This document shows, piece by piece, positions 33,530-58,457 of a stretch of DNA of 64,000 bases. The position numbers were made by a program, and so were the translations under genes. The stretch is from Ambrosia x helenae (taxonomy: Eukaryota > Streptophyta > Magnoliopsida > Asterales > Asteraceae). How positions within the stretch are numbered: the first letter of the stretch is position 1; the number at the start of each line of letters is the position of its first letter. The stretch lies in NCBI GenBank assembly GCA_030844895.1, contig CM061231.1:5462001-5526000 (forward strand), written 5' to 3'. Below the pieces are notes generated by a model. That model had not been told where the DNA came from. It made no database searches and saw only the letters and a list, made by a program, of their open reading frames with translations.

Positions 33530-35160
33530 TTGTTTATCTTTTTTATTCTTTATTTTATTTTACGTTACTATCGACAACCTCTCTTCAACAAGGTATCCAA
33601 TTAATCTTTTCTTGTATGTTTTTTTATTTTGGTACATATTTGTCTTCACTTATTTTGTTCGATTAGATGTTTGGGGTTCGTCCATAAACTAAGAGGGATA
33701 TTCTCACGAACATTATTTTCTATATTTGGCAGGTTGATTGTTTTGAGATTCAATCGAGGTGTCATATCACCAGTTAGAAATACGTTTGTATTATTTAGGC
33801 ATATGATGCATCTAGAATAGAGGTTTTGTATTCGGTATCCAGGTAAGTATTGATTCAGGCGACCGTATCTGTTGCAAGAGACATGGCAGCAGCCGATTCA
33901 CCATCGCCGCCTACTTCTCACAGAATTCATGTGGGAAGAACATCCAGGAAACCGAAGGCAGAGGAAGGTGCGACTGTAAATTATTTGCTCTTTTGATTAA
34001 ATCCATAGATTGGGTTTTTTTCTCTCTTCCCTATATCATGTATTTAAAATCAGTGATGATATTATTTGTTGTAGATTTATAGTTATTTCACTTATGAAGT
34101 TAGGTAGCGTTATTCGCTGTTAACTGCTTACTGCTAAAAAAAAGTTGATGCTTTCACGTAGGAAGTTAAATGGGATAGTTTGGTGTTAATCGTAAATGCT
34201 ATCAATTGTGAAATTATATTTTTTAAGATAGTAATTTTAGTTGTAGGCATGATGTTTTTAATTATTTTTGTTGTGAATGACTGATGGCGTTTAATGTTTG
34301 TTGCTTTGCGCTCAAACACCAGGCTGTTCCTACACCTCCAAATGCATCACACCGCGACCTGCACAATTGAATATATAAGCTGCTGACCTCTGCGCGATAA
34401 ATGGGCCTGCTTATGCAGCTCGAACAGGTCGTTTAGGCTGAACAGAAGCGCACTTGGGCACCTACACCACGACAACACAAATTCCCAAATTGCTGCAGAA
34501 AAACGACAAGGTGCCTGATATGTTAGTTTTTTAACAATTAAAATTTTGGTGTGACTGATTTTATTATACTTAGTAATTGTGGGGACAAAACTGTGAGTCA
34601 ATTCGGTTAACGACAGTTTAATCATTATTCAACATCATCTCCAACGTAAGATATTACTTGATCAGTGACACGAGTAGGAATTAATGATGTTATATTGTTT
34701 TATATAATAGTGGAGATGATTGGAGGATGCACAGACTATGTCGACTATTAAATCATTCTTCATAGTTGTATTTGGAGGGTATTTGCAGGTGATGTTTACA
34801 ACCAGCAGTACAATTGAAGCAACGGTTTTGATACACGAGGTAAACACGTTTATTTATTTATTTATTTTTTTATGGTTATTGAATAACAGAATCAAAATAG
34901 TAGAAAATAGTGTTCTGTTTGCGTGTATTCTATTTAAAGTTTTAATATTCGGATAAATAGATGTCTAAATATTTAAGAACTTATTTTTAAGAAAGTAATA
35001 GATAAAAAGGCAAATATCATAAATAGACTTTGGCTGATATTGGAACTAAGAAAGAACCATATAAGGTAGATGGTTTGATGGGTTGGGTGGATAACGAGTC
35101 GACTTGGTATTCAATTTCAGGATGAAAAAAAAAAATTGATCTGGTTTTTTGGCAAGGAGG
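33530..35160 (+). other. Helitron interior, unidentified fragments
   Basis: A short GC-richer patch at 33878-33965 can read MAAADSPSPPTSHRIHVG. Another at 34310-34505 (VPTPPNASHRDLHN then stop) looks like decayed coding sequence. I recognise neither. The remainder is AT-rich. Confidence 0.3.
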
Positions 35161-35165
35161 AATGA

Positions 35166-35303
35166 CGACTGCAACTCAGCTCAGTTACTAGCATCATTCG
35201 TAGTTACTGGACTGGAAGTTCGCAAAAACGACCAAAATTACAGCTTAGTTACTAGCATCATTCGTAGTTACTGTACTGGAAGTTCGCAAAAACGACCAAA
35301 AAA
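35166..35303. repeat. 68-bp tandem duplication
   Basis: CAGTTACTAGCATCATTCG ... GGAAGTTCGCAAAAACGACC occurs twice in a row with one or two differences (starting at about 35180 and 35247). It lies inside the Helitron. Confidence 0.75.
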
Positions 35304-35957
35304 GTGATTTTTTTTTCGTGTTTGATGGATTTGATAGCTTATTAGTGTTGTTTATTACTCATTATGCCAATGCCATTCGTTTTCACTCTGATTTGCTTTT
35401 TGTAAGACCTATTATTATGCGTCTCCAATCCCCTCTATTTTTACTAATTAATTCTCCGAAGAACGTTAAAGTTTATAGATTGCTAATTGGGCCTTATTTT
35501 AGTTTCTCACTGATATGAATCTTCATTTATTATATGGTACATCAAGTTTTTGTTAATAGACCTACAGTTTGTTCGCATCAGGGCACCCTTAATCTATGTT
35601 TGAAGTGAATTAGAAACCTAAATTGGACTTGGTTTTTGGTCTTTTTCTTTGTTCTAATATGTACTTGGTGTGTATGGAACATATTAAGAGATTTTAAAAT
35701 ATAATAAAGTGTATTTGTTGCTCCTTTTTGTCCCTAAATTTGATTGATCAACAATTGTTAGGCTCAATATAGCACGCTTAAGCATAAATCAATGCATTAT
35801 TGAGCATAGAAAATTTTGCAAATAAGTAGGATTTGGTAATTTTGTTGATTTAGGGATGCCATTTTTGAACTTTTTAATTCATGTGTATGTTCAGCTTGTG
35901 TCAACTACATATCAATATTATGCATAGTCGATACTCTTTAGCAAAACATAAGGACTC

Positions 35958-36193
35958 ATGTCACTCTGTTCCAGAGTTTTATTAAAGGATGGAAGAGATA
36001 AGATTAGGAAGGAACTGGGGAAAAAATGTGTTCCAGAGTTTTTTGTAGAAGAGAAAGGGAGAGAATGAGAGGGATAATAAAGAGGTTTTTAGGGTGACTT
36101 TCAATCTTTCCAATTTGGAAGGAATCGGAGACAAAGGAAGAGAAGGGGGATCTTTTCTTTTCCATCCTTTAATGAAACTCTGGAACAGAGTGT
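35958..36193. mobile_element. Foldback/MITE-like element nested in the Helitron
   Basis: Left arm CACTCTGTTCCAGAGTTT followed by ATTAAAGGATGGAA. The right arm is its complement ending AACTCTGGAACAGAGTG, giving inverted repeats of about 40 bp. The interior is GA-rich (GAGAAAGGGAGAGAATGAG). A second GTTCCAGAGTTTTTTG lies internally at 36030. The target duplication is unclear. Confidence 0.6.
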
Positions 36194-36773
36194 TAAGTGT
36201 TTGAATGTTTATGCTTGATTATGGATATTATCACCTTTTTTTTAATATTTTAAATGAGGTACTATCTTCCATGTTTTAAATTGTTTGTCATGAGACGTAA
36301 ACATCATGTTTTTACACACGGTCTGTTGTATTTCGCGCTGTCAAGAGTCAAAAGTAGAGATGGATTGAGGATACTAATATTAGACAAAGAAGATGGAGTT
36401 AAGAATGCAAATGTTGTTTACCAAGTACTATTTAGAAATTTGTGAATAAGTACGCAATCATATTTTTCTTAAACAATTTAATTTTTTTTTTGTATTTTAT
36501 TATTAAACTATCTTTATTTACTAAGAATTTTCATCTTTATTTGGATGTCGTTCAAATAAATATGACTGCATCTTCATTTAATTATTTGTTTTTTAATGAC
36601 GTCAAATCAAATAATGCATAATTCATATATCATTTATTGGGTAACATTAAACTTTTTATGATAGTTTTCAAGTAACCCAAATTCATAGGAATTGTAACAC
36701 GTAAGTTCCAACAATTAAAACTTGTATAATACAATCTTTATAAAATAATTTTGTCATTTGACTTGGCGATATA

Positions 36774-36789
36774 CCGTGTGTACACACGG
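36774..36789 (+). other. Older Helitron 3' hairpin, decayed end
   Basis: The perfect palindrome CCGTGTGTACACACGG followed by GACTCTGAGATTTG resembles the functional terminus at 37182 (CCGTGGGTACCCACGG, GGCTCTAACCTAG), but the CTAG is lost. It may be a bypassed terminator. Confidence 0.5.
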
Positions 36790-37210
36790 GACTCTGAGAT
36801 TTGAATGTTTAGTGATTAACATTAATAATAATCACAAATAATATTATTATTATTCTTATTTACTTATGATTAGATTACCAAACATAGCTTAATGACTTAA
36901 AATTTCTTCGCATAACCTCATCTACAACTACTTGCTACTACTTTTAAGTTGCATATCTGGAGAAACACCATCAACTTAACAAGAAGAAATAATTGGATCT
37001 TTTAGTTGAACCCTTATAAAAGTCGTTTAATTTTATTTAGTCGATAAGATGTTTTTTTGGTTTGGAATTGCATGTTAATATAATCTTACATATATTCATT
37101 GCTTTTATGCACACTCAACTTCAAAGCATAAAACTATTAGTTTAATATTACTTTTTAATTTTTAATTTACTTTGGTTTGCACCGTGGGTACCCACGGGGC
37201 TCTAACCTAG

Positions 37211-37435
37211 TAGATAGATATAGATTAAGGGGCTTATTTTTAATACGTAATTTTTAACGGCTCGAATTATTGTATTTCCTACCGGAGCTGTTGATTGGTA
37301 TCATTTGGATCTCAAACAAAACGACGCAGGTGCAGAAGGGAAGTCCGGTAATCGATCTCACGAAACCGATTCACATCCTTTTTCCTCCATTTCAAATCCA
37401 TCTCCTAAACAAAAGCACCGCAAATCATCTTCACA

Positions 37436-37497
<62 letters not shown>

Positions 37498-37517
37498 CAT
37501 CTCTTAGTTTTTCAACA
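37211..37517 (+). promoter_or_regulatory. NSF 5' flank and 5' UTR
   Basis: Between the Helitron end and the NSF start. It contains a CT/CA-rich leader (CCTTTTTCCTCCATTTC) and an ATT microsatellite of about 20 units (37437-37497), only 20 bp before the ATG. If the Helitron end is right, any promoter element more than 307 bp upstream comes from the Helitron. Confidence 0.5.
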
Positions 37518-48480
<10,963 letters not shown>

Positions 48481-49506
48481 TGTTTTTCCTCTATGCACAT
48501 GTTTTGATTTCTACAAAAGGCCAGAATTTTGAATGTTGGCTTGTATTTGTTCCTGCCATTCGCTTTGAGTTATAGTTAACATGACCATGGTATAGCTTGC
48601 AGCGGAGTTTAAAAAATGACCCATGTTTTTGTAATGCTGTTTTTAACACGGTGTGATAAATATGCCTGTTGATTTGATTTGATTGGAGTGGTATGTTATT
48701 GATGTGAGAATTGAGTTTTGGAAGGGCAATGTATTAGTCTTTATTTTTTATTTAATTATATACTTTTTTTAAACAACTTTTGTGGGATTATTGTCGTCAT
48801 CTTTGCAAATAACAGTCCGGCGGGTTTAGTGGATGCAGAAAGTGTGAAAATGGTCTTTGTATTGCAGCCGTTTAAACGTTGAAACATCTTTAAAGGCATG
48901 AAACAATCATGGGAAGATTCTAAAACATGATCCTAGTATATGATGAAACAGAAAGATTATATTAGGAAGATTCTATAAATAGAATCTAATAGAATGAAAA
49001 CAGAGAAGTATTTGTCTACTACATAAAGCAGGTTTTATGGCTTTGAAGATTGTACATGAGATAGCCTTGTTGTGTGGTAGCCAAGAAGTATGTATACATG
49101 TGAATTTGTTTAGATGTAGCCTATTGATGGGGTATGTAAGTCATAAGTGGCCTTGACCCTTGAGGTCCAACCTCAGGTCAATGATTATACAATGGCTGGG
49201 AATAGGCAATGATCTCGTTTTCTCACCTAGATCATGGCACGTGGCATGATCCTAACACTTGACGATTGGCTATTTGAATTTTTTGTCCACACTTCTTTGG
49301 TGGTTTCTACCCTAGACCCTTGGCCTAATGTTATTTTATTCCGTTCGCCATTTATAAGGTGCATGTTGCCTTAACATTCTCTTCTTCCGTTGTCCGTCTA
49401 TATGGATTGATTATGAATTGAAATATAAACGAGTTGAGCTACTCAAGCTCGGCTCGAAAAAAAGCTCAAAAAGAGCCGAGCTTAAACGAGTTGAACCACC
49501 ATGTTA
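48481..49506. other. NSF 3' UTR and intergenic sequence
   Basis: No second gene is visible. The first few hundred bases are NSF 3' UTR. From about 49425 the words GAGTTGAGCT, CTCGGCTCG and GAGCCGAGC resemble the end of a degenerate hAT-type repeat, but no boundaries were found. Confidence 0.4.
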
Positions 49507-49800
49507 TCAACAAAACTGCATGTATTGTGAATCTCGAGCAAGTCCTTTAGAGAAAATACATAGATGGCTGGAATTTGACACCATTGCGATAATTATCGGC
49601 CAAATTACATTAGCTACTTCACAATTACTGAATAAGTGACATGCTATTTCTGGAACTTCCCCACACATTTTGCACATGATCGAGTCGAGTGCATTGGTTT
49701 TGTTGGGCCTGTGGGCTGTGTCCATATCGTGCGCTATGCGTGTATGCAGATGTGGATACATGCTTTGGTTTGGGTGGGCTTGTGCCCAGTGTGCACAACA
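49507..49800 (-). pseudogene. LINE reverse-transcriptase zinc-binding (zf-RVT) remnant
   Basis: On the minus strand the frame includes MCKMCGEVPEIACHLFSNC followed by ANVIWPI, the 'CxxCG...E...HLF..C..A..xW' signature of the zf-RVT region at the end of plant LINE polyproteins. Only this C-terminal part remains. The T run and GAACGGCC sequence at about 49860 may mark another retroposed fragment. Confidence 0.6.
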
Positions 49801-50629
49801 GCCCACACATCCAGAATTTATTAAAGGTGATATTCTTGGAAATGATTTACTGGGTCATATTTTTTTTGAACGGCCAATAAATTTTTTATTAATCGCCAAA
49901 GCTAGCGAGGTACTAACAAATCACTCGACATTACATATAAAGAGACAACCACCTTACCATACAAACAGATATTGCTAACAACACTACCATCCAGTGGGTC
50001 AAATTAAAGCCACGCCAAATATCCCAAGTAGAAACAATTTTGCCATTGTTTATGGAGCAAAAGATAAGGGTTTTTATTTAGGTAGACATAATATAATGCA
50101 CTTGTATAAAATTATCGACTTCTACAACTACAAGAAATATATCATTGTTGATTACAAGTGGCAAAACAAATGGGAGGATAGGTTGTGTAATGGGTCAAAA
50201 CGGGTTCAAGTTAAAATGAGCGCCTTGTAGGGTTGGGTTGACGCAACCAACATTTTTTTGTATCTTATCTCAATATATTTATAATGATGTATGTTTCAAA
50301 TCTTATTAACAAAAGTATAGTATTAAATAATTCTCATGTTTCAACTTTCAGTAAATTTCATGATTATTTACTTACAGTTAAAGGTTTTTGACTGCACACC
50401 ATACGTGTTTATTTTTTTTAGAGTTAATTACAATTACAAAAGTTGTCCTTGTGGTCTGCAAAATTGCACCTACAATCCATTTTATAAATTAAAGGTCAAG
50501 GCCAAGTATTGTCTTCATTTTCAGTGTTTCATAACACTTTTGGTCCCTCTGTTTAGTTCCATTTTATAAATTAAAAGCGAAGGATTGTCCATTTTATAAA
50601 ATTAAAGGCAAAGGATTGCTATGTTTACA

Positions 50630-50665
<36 letters not shown>

Positions 50666-51966
50666 TTGTGACATCACCTGGACCTATTGATGTTCAGCCT
50701 TTCATTGATGCAACGAGTCACATGATATATGTTGCTAGAGTAAAGATGCATTATGATGTAATGAGCCATTTTCATACTGTGAAACACATACAATAATGAA
50801 AGAATTTTTAAGTTTTGACCGGCAACAATTGTCGTGATGAACTTTACCAATTAAATCGTGTGGTGATTGTAGTAGACTTCAACGCTAAATTGATTGCAAC
50901 AAACATGATAAATAACCATCTTTTGTGTTGAAATGGGTAATAACTAATAAGGCTTTCTTTAATGCATCCGTAAATTGCCATCCGAAGATGATGTGGAACT
51001 GTCCAAGAATTCAGGCCCAATAAATGTCCTCCTAATTTCATATGAAATCCTTCTGTAAGGGCTCAAATTTTGGGTTATTGTGTCCATTTAAACTATTTAT
51101 TTAATCATTAATTATTTAAATAAATTATATGATTGGAGGATATGTAAAGATGGGTGATGATATGGAAAATGTAAGGATATGTAAAGATGTTTGTATGGTT
51201 GGAGGTAAAAGTGAGGTTTTTAAGGATTTGTAAGGATATAATGTGGCAGGTGACTAGGCAACTAAGGGCGCCTAAGGGCACCCTTAGCATTAGAGATAGT
51301 CTAATCGTCTATTTTGTGGACACACAAAAATTAGATATTTGGTGACGTTTACTCCATGTTTACGTCGGCATATTAATTATTACATATGGTTATATCATAC
51401 TATGCACATCTTCTTTTATTTGACATTTTATCTTTTATTTTACACGGGTCTCTAACCTAACAGTATAATATCATATAATATAATTAGCCTAAAAAACGGG
51501 AGAGGAATGTAAGTTTATTTAAAAAAAAAAAAAACGTTTTTTTTTTTTCTTTTTCTGGGAATATCTCAAACATGTTTTTCAATTAAAACATACGTACCAA
51601 CCACCAAATTCATCATCTTTTCCATCATCCAGTTTCTCTTGATTCAACCTGGTACTTTTTAACATTCAAAACATGCCCTTTTCTTCATTTCTATGAATTC
51701 TTTTTCATGTCATCTTTCTTGATATTTAAGAGAATTTGTAATAATGTGCTTGATAAATGATACCCTTCAATTATTATTCATAATAAAATAGTTTTCTATG
51801 ATAGGAAAAGAATGTCTTTTAATTTTTCATGTTTTGATATTTAGGATGTTAATTCAATTGACAATAACATGGTTTTATGTGTCTCATTTGTATTATGAAG
51901 TTATGCTTAAATTTGTCCTTTACCCAACAAAAAATAAAATATGTAAATGTTGATGAGAATAAGGTT

Positions 51967-52001
<35 letters not shown>

Positions 52002-52162
52002 TGGCAAATTGGTATGAAATAATGCCTATGTTTAGTAAATTTGATGAGGATAATAATATGGTTTTCTGTGGGTAATTGGTATGAAATTATGTTTGTGTGC
52101 AGTAAATTGGATGATAAAGATAACATGGGATGAGGAAGAGGCTGAAAGTTTAGATTGTTTTT
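49801..52162. other. Intergenic region and CDPK upstream sequence
   Basis: No gene. Notable are a T run (50630-50662), a second T run (51967-52001), and a segment at 50420-50560 ('GAGTTAATTACAATTAC ... TTGTCCTTGTGG') like the end of a MULE. A phrase at 51262-51290 (GGCGCCTAAGGGCACCCTTAG) resembles MITE ends. At 51440-51472 CACGGGTCTCTAACCTAACAG resembles a decayed Helitron 3' end. The last few hundred bases should be CDPK promoter and leader. Confidence 0.4.
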
Positions 52163-54747
<2,585 letters not shown>

Positions 54748-56613
54748 CATTGCGACTTGTAGATTATTTATTGTGTGATCCAACAAGTAAACCAGCAGAT
54801 TTCATGGAAGTATATATACATGCATCAGCTGTACTCATGTACATATCATATATGGATTTTATAGATTTTAATTTCTACTTTGTGGTGAGGCACATTAAGG
54901 CCTGGTGGTATGCTAAATTTTGTTTCCATTTTTCCTCAACGTTTTCAAATTCCTAAAATTTGAGAATAAAACTATATTCCTTATAATCATATGCATAATG
55001 GCAGTTTGACGAATAAACCGTACCCATCACACAAGATGTAAAATAATAAAAATAGCAAGAAAAAGAAGTGGCATTCGCCAAGGCTTGGGTTTAGCGCTGG
55101 CCTTGGGGGTGGGCGACCCACAACCCAGAGGCACATAATTTTGGAGGGGCCATTTTCTTTCAGATCAGGATTCGGATCTCAATATTGACTATCTGAAAAT
55201 CGGATAATCCGATTTTTAACACCCCTAACCAGGAAACTATATTTATTATGAGCATAACAAGAAAAAAAAAAACTTTAATTATTTTGCGGCATGGGAAACT
55301 ATTATATATACATACAATTTGCAAAGTCGGCCGTGAGAGGTGTTTACTGTAGCTATCCCACGGCCGACATTCCGCGACGTCGTTATGTCCTTTAATCTAA
55401 CCGGTCGAGATGCTTCCACGTTTGATGTGACTTCGTACAACCTCTTCATGCTCTATTTTCCAGTTGTACAACTTCCCTTTGCATACTGTTGACTGCTGCT
55501 TCCGGTAGCCGGTATTGGCCTCTTTCTCTCTTTAAAAATCCACAGACATGGGGCTGCAGGTGGTTGTTGGCCATTGTTGCCGGCGCTTCTTCGCCTTCGC
55601 CGTCTCTGTGCTGTGACCAATGGAACCTCTTTGATCTCTGTTATCACCGCCGGGTTCGATTGCAAAACCCTAGGCGATGAATGCTAACCTTCATCGTTTT
55701 TGTCCTTGATAATAACCACCACCATTGTTCGTTTGAACAAACCAAAATCTTCATCGAGTTCTTCACACTTGCTAGGTTGGAATCGTTGGACATGAGCCGG
55801 AAAAGGGAAACTCGCTGCCGTACGCGGTGGCTCTCCACCGTTCTACGCCGTGCATGGTCAGAAAGCACCACCCACCTTCTTTCTCCATCGACTCTCTCTC
55901 TATGGTAGAATAAATGGAAAAGTAAAATGGTTTTTTGTGCTTTTAATATTTTGGACATTTGATGGTTTTGGGGGAAAACCATCTCCACCATAGGATTTGG
56001 ATCATTTGAGAACCACCATTTAGGAAGAGAACCAAGGAACCAGTGTGAACATGTGATATTTTTGTAAATATGAAGGGTGTCTACAAAAACCCATCCATCA
56101 AAAAAAAAAATTATAACCTAAATAAATAAAAAAAGTAAAAACACCAAAATGATTATTTTGCATTATTAATTCAAAAAAAAAAATAAAAAAATAAAAAAAT
56201 GGCTGTTGTGACGTCATATGACGTCATCCCTGATGCACATGTGCATTTCACTATTAAATCACACTTTTGAATAAATTGTCAATTACCATACTTAAATGAT
56301 TATAAAATGGACGCGATACAGATATATAAGGGGTCACAAATTCTATTCAATGATCATTACATGGACGCAAAGTGAAATATAAATACACTCGAACTCGTCA
56401 AGTGTTTAGTCATGCATATTATAACATAAATTGAAAATAAAACAGTGTATGACAACAAACATGAAGAAACTTGAAACACTTCTATATAAGACCTATAAAA
56501 TAAGAAACGTGTACTGCATGCACATGTGCATTTCACTAATATTGTTAGATTTTTTTAGTGGTTTAACTTTCGGTCCAACTTCTTCCACGTTTCTTCCACC
56601 TATAAAATACTAG

Positions 56614-56651
<38 letters not shown>

Positions 56652-56977
56652 ACAAGGTCGGTTTGTGAGAGGGGATGTACAATAGCTATCACGCGGTCCA
56701 ACTTCTTCCATGTCTTTGCGTCCGTTCATCGCACGGTCAGGATCAAATGCCTACATCGCTCAAAAAAATTAACCATCCACCGGTACGTTTAGGTTTCCGT
56801 CACCACAGCCGGACGTCGCGTACCCAAATCTAGGGTTGCCCAACAAAAGCTCTTGCTCGCTTCTCCTGCAGTTCCTCATTGACGGTGGAGGCGATGGTTG
56901 GCTCCGGCGGGAGGTGGTGGCCAGTTTCCTACTTCCGTTGTTTTGTCTCTTGAATAGTTAAATGTGTGTGTGGGGGA
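54748..56977. other. CDPK 3' flank and repeat-derived sequence
   Basis: Two related blocks occur at about 55325-55440 (GTCGGCCGTGAGAGG ... CACGGCCGACATTCC) and 56655-56770 (GGTCGGTTTGTGAGAGG ... CACGCGGTCCAAC), each followed by CTTCCACG or CTTCCATG. They look like related ends of two copies of one element, perhaps Helitron-like. GC-richer patches at 55490-55680 and 56800-56940 read as UTR-like captured sequence. No gene is supported. A TA tract lies at 56613-56645. Confidence 0.35.
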
Positions 56978-57321
56978 CAGAGCCGACCCTTAATAGGGGC
57001 GGCACGGGCGACGGCCCTAGGCCCGAAAATCCCGAGGGCCCGAGGTTTATATATATATATACGTGTGTGTGTGTGTTGTGGGCTATTGTGATCAATTTTT
57101 TTTACCATTAACCTACCTAATAAGGCCCTAAATCATTTAATTTTCAAACCCATCAAAACATACCTAACCCAAAATGAAACTTAATCAATTTAAAGAACAA
57201 TTTTGTGGGCCTAATATGTGAGTGTGGGAGAATTTGGAAGGGAATGTGAGGGACGAGGGCATGGTTTATTTGTAGTGGCCCCAGACCCAAAATATTTTTA
57301 TAGTTCTCGGAGGCGACCCTG
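56978..57321. mobile_element. hAT-like remnant with GGGCCCGAGG words
   Basis: Starts CAGAGCCGACCCTTAA and ends GAGGCGACCCTG, imperfect inverted ends of the CAGGGCCGRCCC type. TGTGGGGG lies just before and TGTGAGGG just after, possibly an 8-bp duplication with one change and one extra base. The interior has CCTAGGCCCGAAAATCCC and TATAGTTCTCGGAGGC. A related scrap (GGCCTTGGGGGTGGGCGACC) lies at about 55098. Confidence 0.45.
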
Positions 57322-57587
57322 TGTGAGGGGCTTTAGGTTTGAGAGAGGAACAATGGTTTTATGTTTATATATTAGTTGTTGGGTTCTTGGGATTTTGAGT
57401 TCATGGTTTTTAAGAAATTATTCACACAGATTGGCTTATAATAATAAGGCTTGCAACACCTCTCAATATACTTTGCGTGTAAAGAGAACTTCAGGATAGC
57501 TACAATAAATAATGTGAGCTACGCGTTAAGCCGCGTTTCCGCGGCATATAACACGATGCGTGTAACACACAGTTTTATCTGCGGCGT

Positions 57588-57622
57588 GCCGCCGTGTGTT
57601 GCGGCGGCGGGCAAAATACTAG
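57588..57622 (+). mobile_element. Helitron 3' terminus
   Basis: GCCGCCG and CGGCGGC (57588-57594 and 57602-57608) form a 7-bp hairpin with a TGTGTTG loop. After ten bases comes CTAG (57619-57622), then host T. This is the hairpin-plus-CTRR end of Helitrons. The matching 5' end was not identified with confidence; the element's left part is probably scrambled with the repeats to its left. Confidence 0.6.
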
Positions 57623-57678
57623 TTCTTAGTAATCACTAGAAATGAGCCCATGTGCCTTCCATGAGTGTCGAGTTTTAA

Positions 57679-58189
57679 TCTATACTATATTATAAAGCAT
57701 GAGGAAAGGATACCGGTAAAATTTAAGTAATTACAAATTTTATTGCCTAAAGTACAAATACTTGATGCATTTGTAAAGGGGTAAATTAGTCTTGTACTCA
57801 TCAATATTGAGGTTAATGGTTATTAACAATGGGGCTAAGTACAAGAGTTCTCTATTTTTTCACTTCATATTCTCCCATTTAATTAACCTTCTACTTCTCT
57901 CTAGAACATTAACACCACCACCCACTATAAACCCTTGGCTTTCTCCCTTGAATATCAATAACAATCAAATCATCGGTTATGTTCTTGAATGGTGGTGGAA
58001 ATTTGAAGACGCGAATCAATCCACCCCTTTGTTTCTTGTCCTCACTCATTTATATACTCAACAATTCTCATTCAATCCACAATTGCGTCTTAATTTCAGT
58101 ATTATCATATTTTGTTCTGTCACTTTTTCCGATCACTTCATGAATTAGGGTTTCGAAAAAGGCAAGGATTTCAATGGTATAGCTTCCTG
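57679..58189 (+). mobile_element. Helitron 5' terminus, truncated
   Basis: After an A, TCTATACTATATTATAAAGC at 57679 is a classic plant Helitron start. No matching hairpin and CTAG end is visible before the Copia and gypsy fragments at 58190 and beyond, so the element is truncated. The interior reads as UTR-like sequence with no gene. Confidence 0.5.
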
Positions 58190-58457
58190 TTATAGCTATA
58201 GTATATCATCATCCCCAGACTTTAAGATATGATACATTAGGTTTCTTTCCATGTCATATCTCATAAGGTGTTTTGTCAACCATCTTCGTTGGAGCTATAT
58301 GTCTTGCGGTAGTTTCCAAAGCATAACTCCAAAAGGATTTTGGAAGGTTTGTTCGACACATCATTGATCGAATCATATCTAATAGAGTTCGATTTCTCCA
58401 CTCAAACACACCATTATGTTGCGGTGTTCCAGGTGGAGTGAGTTGTGAAACTATTCC
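58190..58457 (-). pseudogene. Copia integrase-core fragment
   Basis: The minus-strand frame GIVSQLTPPGTPQHNGVFEW then RNRTLLDMIRSMM matches the C-terminal side of the Copia integrase core, where the catalytic Glu is normally in 'GVSERRNRTLL'. Here it reads GVFEWRNR, so Glu is kept. A TGA follows in 'TPYEI*HGKKP', where Trp is usual. The fragment begins exactly where the gypsy LTR inserted (58458). It is older than the gypsy insertion and is a different Copia family from the element in NSF. Confidence 0.75.

Larger units (their letters stand above)
31509..37210 (+). mobile_element. Probable gene-capturing non-autonomous Helitron
   Basis: The 5' end is A|TCTCTACTAATAAAGGAG, a typical plant Helitron start (TC after A). 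The 3' end has a perfect 16-bp palindrome CCGTGGGTACCCACGG (37182-37197), then nine bases, CTAG (37207-37210) and host T. No target duplication is expected. The 5.7 kb between carries exon fragments unrelated to one another (ABC1-type kinase, ankyrin repeat), a foldback element and a 68-bp tandem duplication. No Rep/helicase is present, so it is non-autonomous. The two ends are seen directly; that they belong to one element is inference. Confidence 0.62.

Noticed and set aside
51440..51475. Helitron 3' end before the CDPK
   Set aside because: CACGGGTCTCTAACCTAACAG resembles such an end, but there is no hairpin and no CTAG.
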